A DNA stretch of 64,000 nucleotides from DASZIT01 sp963770635 (GTDB taxonomy: Bacteria > Actinomycetota > Acidimicrobiia > Acidimicrobiales > RAAP-2), in NCBI GenBank assembly GCA_963770635.1, contig CAVYQI010000006.1, positions 1 to 64,000 of the forward strand, given 5' to 3'. Shown in pieces: positions 59,583-64,000 of the stretch. Both the position numbers and the translations under genes were made by a program. The stretch's first letter is position 1; each line of letters begins with the position of its first letter. The notes below the pieces were generated by a model. The model ran no database searches, was not told the origin of the DNA, and worked only from the letters and a program-made list of their open reading frames with translations.

Positions 59583-59686
59583 CAGGACCGGCCGCCATCG
59601 GAAACATTCTTCTCCAAATTGAGATCGACCGTCAACATTTATCAGAGTTACACTTCTCATTTGTGCAGACGAGCGGCGGGATCCGG

Positions 59687-60828
59687 ATGACCGACGATCG
59701 AGGTCCGACAGGAGATCATCGACACCGTCCGTCGATTCGTCGCCCGCGAGGTCACGCCGGTCGCCTCCGCGCTCGAGCGCGAGGATCGGTTCCCGGCGGA
59801 AATCGTCGAGCAGATGCGCGGGCTCGGGCTGTTCGGGGTCACCATCCCCGAGGCCTACGGCGGGCTCGGCCTCGACCTCTTGACCTATGTCGGGATCATC
59901 GAGGAGCTGGCCTACGGATGGATGAGCCTGACCGGGGTGGTCAACACCCACACCATGGTGGCCACCCTGCTGCTCGAGCACGGCAGCGAGGAACAGAAAC
60001 AGCGGTGGTTGCCGCTCCTGGCCTCCGGGGAGCGGCGGGGGGCGCTGTCGCTCTCCGAGCCGGATGCCGGCAGCGACACCCGCAACATCGCCTGCAGGGC
60101 GCAACGCGACGGCGACGAGTACCGTGGTGAACGGGACCAAGGCCTGGGTCACCAACGGCGAGCGCGCCGGCCTGGTCGCCTTGGCCGCCCGTACCGAGGA
60201 AGGCATCTCCGCCTTCATCGTGGAGAAGGATCCCGGGCCGCGGTTCGAGGGAATCTCGGTCAGCCGGCACATCGGCAAGCTCGGGTACAAGGGCGTCGAG
60301 ACCGTCGAGATGGCGTACACCGACCACCGGGTGCCGGCGGCCAACCTCATCGGCGAGCCGGGCCGAGGCCTGGCCCAGATCCTCGGCGTGCTCGAAGTCG
60401 GGCGGATCAACATCGCCGCCCGGGCCGTCGGCGTGGCTCGGGCCGCCTTCGACGCCTCGCTCACCTACGCCCAGCAGCGGACCACCTTCGGCAAACCGAT
60501 CGCCGAGCATCAGGCCATCCAGCTCAAGCTGGCCGACATGGCGACCCGGCTGGAGGCGGCCCGCCTCCTGACCCGGAACGCCGCCGAGCGGAAGATGGCC
60601 GGCCTGCGCTGTGACGTGGAGGCCGGCATGGCCAAGCTGTTCGCCAGCGAGACCGCCCTCGAACTGGCCACCGAGGCCATGCGCATCCACGGCGGCGTCG
60701 GCTACACCACCGACCTGCCGGTCGAGAGGTACTACCGGGACGCCCCGCTCATGGTCATCGGCGAGGGGACCAACGAGATCCAGCGGCTGGTGATCGCCCG
60801 AGGTTTGCTGGCCCGAGCCCGGCCCTAG
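59687..60828 (+). CDS. Acyl-CoA dehydrogenase, frame disrupted
   Basis: About 380 codons. From ATG 59687 the frame changes near 59700; then DTVRRFVAREVTPVASAL, GLGLFGVTIPEAYGGLGLDL, SLSEPDAGSDTRNIACRA, a second change near 60120, and VVNGTKAWVTNGERAGLVAL through IHGGVGYTTDLPVERYYRD and IGEGTNEIQRLVIARGLLAR. All family motifs are present. Divergent from the CoA ligase at 59582 and convergent with the next CoA ligase (4-bp overlap). Confidence 0.82.
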
Positions 60829-62418
60829 GCGCCGAGGCCCCGGGCCCCGGCACGTTGGCGAAGGATGTCCTTCATGACCTTTCCGGTGGCGTTCACCGGC
60901 AGCTGGTCGACGATCTCGACGGCCCGGGGGACCTTGTAGTTGGCCATCTGGGTCCGACACCAGTCGACGATGTCTGGGCCGGACACCGTCCCCGGACCGG
61001 TGACCACGAATGCCATCCCGACTTCGCCGAGGCGCGGGTCCGCGATACCGATCACCGCGGCCTGCTGGATGTCCGGATGCCGGAGTAGGAAGTTCTCGAT
61101 CTCGGCGGGATAGGCATTGAAGCCGCCGACGATGAACATGTCCTTTATCCGCCCCACGATCCGCAGGCAGCCGGTGTCGTCGATCACGCCGAGGTCGCCG
61201 GTCCGCAACCACCCTTCCGGTGAGAGTGCGGTCTCGGTCGCCTCGGGATCGTCGAGGTAGCCCGCCATGACGCTGCCTCCCCGCAGCGCCACCTCGCCGG
61301 CTTCACCGGCGCCGACATCGCCGTCCTTCCCGACGATGCGAAGCTCGAATCCGGGCCGGGGCCGGCCGACGGTGGCGGCGATGGTCTCGACGTCATCTCC
61401 CGGCGAGGTGGCCGAGGCGGTGCCCGCCTCGGTGAGCCCGTATCCGGTGATGACGATCGAGAACGGCAGTTCGTCGTGGATACGGCGCACCAGTTCTACC
61501 GGGATGTCCGCGGCACCGGTCACCGCCACCCGGAGCGTCGACAGCCGGTGTCCGGACCGGTCGGGATGGTCCAGGATCGCCTGGTAGAGGGTCGGTGGTC
61601 CGGGCAGCACCGTCACCTGGTCCCGGTCGACCCGCTCGAGGATGCGGTCCACGTCGAACACCGGCACCGGGAGCATGGTGGCACCGCTGGCGACGCAGGC
61701 CAGAATCCCTGCCTTCAATCCGAACATGTGGAAGTACGGATTGACCATCAGATAGCGGTCATCCGGACTGAGCCCGGTCATCTCCACCCAGTCGGTGGCG
61801 ACGCAGAGTGTTCGACCATGGGTCATGACCACCCCCTTGGGAATCCCGGTCGTCCCCGAAGTGAAGAGGATGTCCGACCGGTCGTCGCGGTCGAGTTCAG
61901 CGGACCGCCGGTCGATGACCTGCCGGGTGGCCGGGCCGGCCCGGGCCATGAACCCCTCCCACGACTCCGCGCCGGCCGGGATCGGGCCACTGGCCACAAC
62001 GACCGTGGTGAGGTCGGGAAGGTCGATGCCGCTGGTGCCGAGCATGGCCACGTAGTCGGCGTCGAGGAAGTCGGTGACGGTCACCAGGGCCCGGGCCCGA
62101 GTGCGGGCGAGGATGTCGGCGGCTTCGCCGCCCTTGAAGCGGGTATTGATGGGGACCAGTACCGCCCCGGCCTGGGAGAGACCCAGGAATGCCACCACCC
62201 ACCGGGTGCAGTTGTTCGCCCAGATGGCCACCCGGTCACCTGGCTCGATGCCGGCGGCGACCAGCGCGGCGCCGAAGGAACGCGCCTCCTCGAAGAGCTC
62301 GGCGTACGTCAGGTCGGCCGGTGCCGTCCTCGACGGCAATTCGTTCGGCGAACCGATCGGCGGCGACGGCGACAAGGGCCGGAATGGTCGGCCTCGAACC
62401 GCCGACAGTGATGCTCAT
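60825..62418 (-). CDS. Acyl-CoA synthetase (AMP-forming), one frameshift
   Basis: About 530 codons. ATG 62418 gives SITVGGSRPTIPALVAVAAD, then near 62330 the frame shifts into LTYAELFEEARSFGAALVAA. Later LFTSGTTGIPKGVVMTHG, YGLTEAGTASATSPG, GWLRTGDLGVIDDTGCLRI and PVNATGKVMKDILRQR with the catalytic Lys. FadD3-like in overall layout. The ATG overlaps the stop of the amidohydrolase gene (ATGA). It probably activates the product of that hydrolase. Confidence 0.85.
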
Positions 62419-63611
62419 CGAGTGACGACATCCTCGACGTTCATCAACCTCGCCAGGTTCCCGCCCATGATCTTGGCCACGGATTCCTCGTCGAGACCGT
62501 CGAGCTCGTCCAGATAGCTCACCGGCTGCGCCAGGCCCTCGGGATGGGGGAAATCGGACCCGAACAGCACATGGTCGACCCCGATCAACTCCGCTAATGC
62601 GCCGAGGTCCTCCTCCCAGAAGGGACTGATGTAGATGTTGCGCTTGATGACCTCCACCGGGTTCTCGAGGAACTCCTGGGGCATCTTCTTGTAGATGTCG
62701 GCCATGTTCTTCAACAGCGGTTCCACCCAGCTGCTGCCGTTCTCGATCACCGCGACCTTGAGATCGGGGAAGCGGGACAGGGCGCCGTGGCAGACGAGGG
62801 CCGAGACGGCGTCCTCCACCGGCCGCCAGGCGGAGAGCATCCGGAACGCCTGGGGCTGGAACGGGAGCATCTCGCTGTCATTGCCCATCCAGTCGTTGGC
62901 GTAACGCTCATACCCGCTGTCCGACGAGTGCATCGCCACCAGGATGTCGTTGTCCACCACCTTCTGCCAGAACGGATCGAACTCCTCCAGTCCGAACGAG
63001 CGGGATCCGCGGTAGCCGGGGACCGGCGCCGGTCGGATGAGCACCACCCGGGCACCCCGCTCGAGCACCCAATCGAGCTCCTCGATCGCCCGTTCCACGA
63101 CGGGCAGGGTGATGACCGGTGTGGCGAAGATACGTCCCTGGTAGTCGAACGTCCACGTCTCGTGCAGCCATTGGTTGAGGGCGTGGATGGTGGCATGGGT
63201 CAGCTCGGGGTCGTCACGCATCCGCTCCTCGATGAGGCTGGCCAGCGTGGGGAACATCAGCGCCCGGTCGACGCCTTGCTCGTCCATCAGCTCGAGCCGA
63301 GCCGCCGGCTCCCGAAAGGCGCGAATCGACTTCATCGGCTCGCCGAAGATCTCCCGACGGCTCTTGCCGTCCGGATTGCCGTACCGGAAGTAGTCCTCCT
63401 GGGCGCCCGGGCGGGCGACCACGTCGAACGTCGGGTTGGGGATGTACTCGCTGATCCGACCCCGGACCACGATCTTGGTCCGACCATGGACGTCGACATA
63501 GTCGACGGCACCCCGGTAGCGCTCGGGTAGGTACTTGGTCAGCGCCTCCCGGGTCTCATAGAGGTGGTTGTCCGCATCGAACAGGGGGGTACTCGATGGG
63601 CGCTTCGACAT
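62415..63611 (-). CDS. Amidohydrolase-2 family hydrolase/decarboxylase
   Basis: 398 residues. LFDADNHLYETREAL (D-x-N-H variant of the metal motif), DRALMFPTLASLIEERM, VAMHSSDSGYERYANDWM, VIENGSSWVEPLLKNM and DHVLFGSDFPHPEGLAQP. ATG 63611 with GGAGG upstream. It begins a two-gene operon with the CoA ligase. It is distinct from the amidohydrolase at 46962 but of the same superfamily, so two related ring-product hydrolyses are likely in this region. Confidence 0.92.
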   Translation of the reverse strand: MSKRPSSTPLFDADNHLYETREALTKYLPERYRGAVDYVDVHGRTKIVVRGRISEYIPNPTFDVVARPGAQEDYFRYGNPDGKSRREIFGEPMKSIRAFREPAARLELMDEQGVDRALMFPTLASLIEERMRDDPELTHATIHALNQWLHETWTFDYQGRIFATPVITLPVVERAIEELDWVLERGARVVLIRPAPVPGYRGSRSFGLEEFDPFWQKVVDNDILVAMHSSDSGYERYANDWMGNDSEMLPFQPQAFRMLSAWRPVEDAVSALVCHGALSRFPDLKVAVIENGSSWVEPLLKNMADIYKKMPQEFLENPVEVIKRNIYISPFWEEDLGALAELIGVDHVLFGSDFPHPEGLAQPVSYLDELDGLDEESVAKIMGGNLARLMNVEDVVTR

Positions 63612-63866
63612 GGCTTCGCCTCCTCCGGGTCTCGCTCGATGAGAATGACCCTATGTTCAAATGAGAGTATCGTTTATGCCGCGCTTCCGCCAGCCCGACC
63701 CGACTCCGGCAGTTCGGACCACGCCGTTCTCCGATCCGCCATACTCGAGTTGGGCAGCAGCCCACCCGGAGCGGAACCGGTCCTTCGCCCGCGAGACCGA
63801 GAACGGTCTTCTTTGTTCTGTGCCATGCTGGTTTCTCCGGCAGGACCGCCAGGGATGGGGACTGAG

Positions 63867-64000
63867 ATGACCACGACGGAATCCAACATCTACTACGACC
63901 CGTACGACTTCGAGATCGACTCGGACCCTTACCCGATCTGGAAGCAACTGCGGGACGAGCGACCGCTTTATTACAACGAGCGCTACGACTTCTTCGCGGT
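63867..64000 (+). CDS. Cytochrome P450, N-terminal fragment (runs off the window)
   Basis: ATG 63867 with GGGATGGGGA upstream opens TTTESNIYYDPYDFEIDSDP and YPIWKQLRDERPLYYNERYD, typical of the first 45 residues of a bacterial soluble CYP (DPYPIWKQLRDERPLYYN). The gene continues beyond 64000, so the haem-binding part is not visible. It is divergent from the amidohydrolase at 63611. Confidence 0.8.
   Translation, partial: MTTTESNIYYDPYDFEIDSDPYPIWKQLRDERPLYYNERYDFFA

Overview
The window is high-GC DNA with tightly packed genes, many GTG starts and frequent ATGA stop/start overlaps. Its genes (OmpR/EnvZ-type two-component pair, SigJ-like ECF factor, many TetR regulators, single-cluster P450-type ferredoxins, numerous SDR, crotonase, acyl-CoA dehydrogenase and CYP genes, DUF1501/DUF1800, DGGVF-repeat surface protein) point to an actinomycete-phylum bacterium. 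Class Acidimicrobiia is my best guess, by inference only. I saw no rRNA, tRNA, CRISPR array, insertion sequence or phage gene.

Region 1 (1-16,900) is envelope and redox. It opens with the tail of a NuoF-like subunit, a ferredoxin and a four-helix b-type membrane protein, then a response regulator and histidine kinase. A second version of the same redox set lies at 9,711-13,288 on the minus strand: Ser/Thr-rich exported protein, ApbE flavin transferase, ferric-reductase-like membrane protein, NuoF-like protein and ferredoxin, each overlapping the next. Between them are a DUF1501/DUF1800 pair with damaged frames, a VOC protein, a collagen-like surface protein and a lipase-like hydrolase. A secreted Kelch/NHL propeller protein and a DedA membrane protein follow.

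Region 2 (16,900-26,800) is mixed: ClpP divergent from an SRPBCC-ArsR pair across two matching operators, an endonuclease/phosphatase-fold enzyme, TetR, a PYROXD2-like flavoprotein, DUF2834, a cysteine-dioxygenase-like cupin with a rhodanese, and several SDRs.

Region 3 (26,900-32,100) is the most unusual. A CysH-family protein, a thioredoxin-reductase-like flavoprotein without its CxxC, and DUF4254 run convergent to QueD, QueC, a family-9 glycosyltransferase and a propeller-like protein. The CysH has Thr at one of the four usual [4Fe-4S] cysteines. The locus suggests deazapurine- or heptose-linked glycan chemistry that I cannot match to a described system.

Region 4 (32,200-64,000) is a catabolic district. 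It has CoA ligases, acyl-CoA dehydrogenases (including a tandem pair like the steroid-type heteromers), crotonases, many SDRs, three CYPs, a Rieske oxygenase, a Baeyer-Villiger monooxygenase, a cyclase-family hydrolase, two amidohydrolase-2 enzymes, a fused 2-oxoacid dehydrogenase E1, and TetR regulators. Four copies of a related operator (core ACCGGTCGGTACAA) lie between 43.9 and 52.5 kb and tie Rieske, BVMO, hydrolases, SDRs, acyl-CoA dehydrogenase and E1 into one probable regulon. The set fits oxygenation of a cyclic or terpenoid/steroid-like substrate, Baeyer-Villiger ring opening, hydrolysis and beta-oxidation.

Several blocks (3.8-6.6, 29.1-32.1, 37.9-40.7, 58.1-62.4 kb) carry conserved proteins split over two or three frames. 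Neighbouring genes are intact, so uncorrected indels are as likely as real decay.
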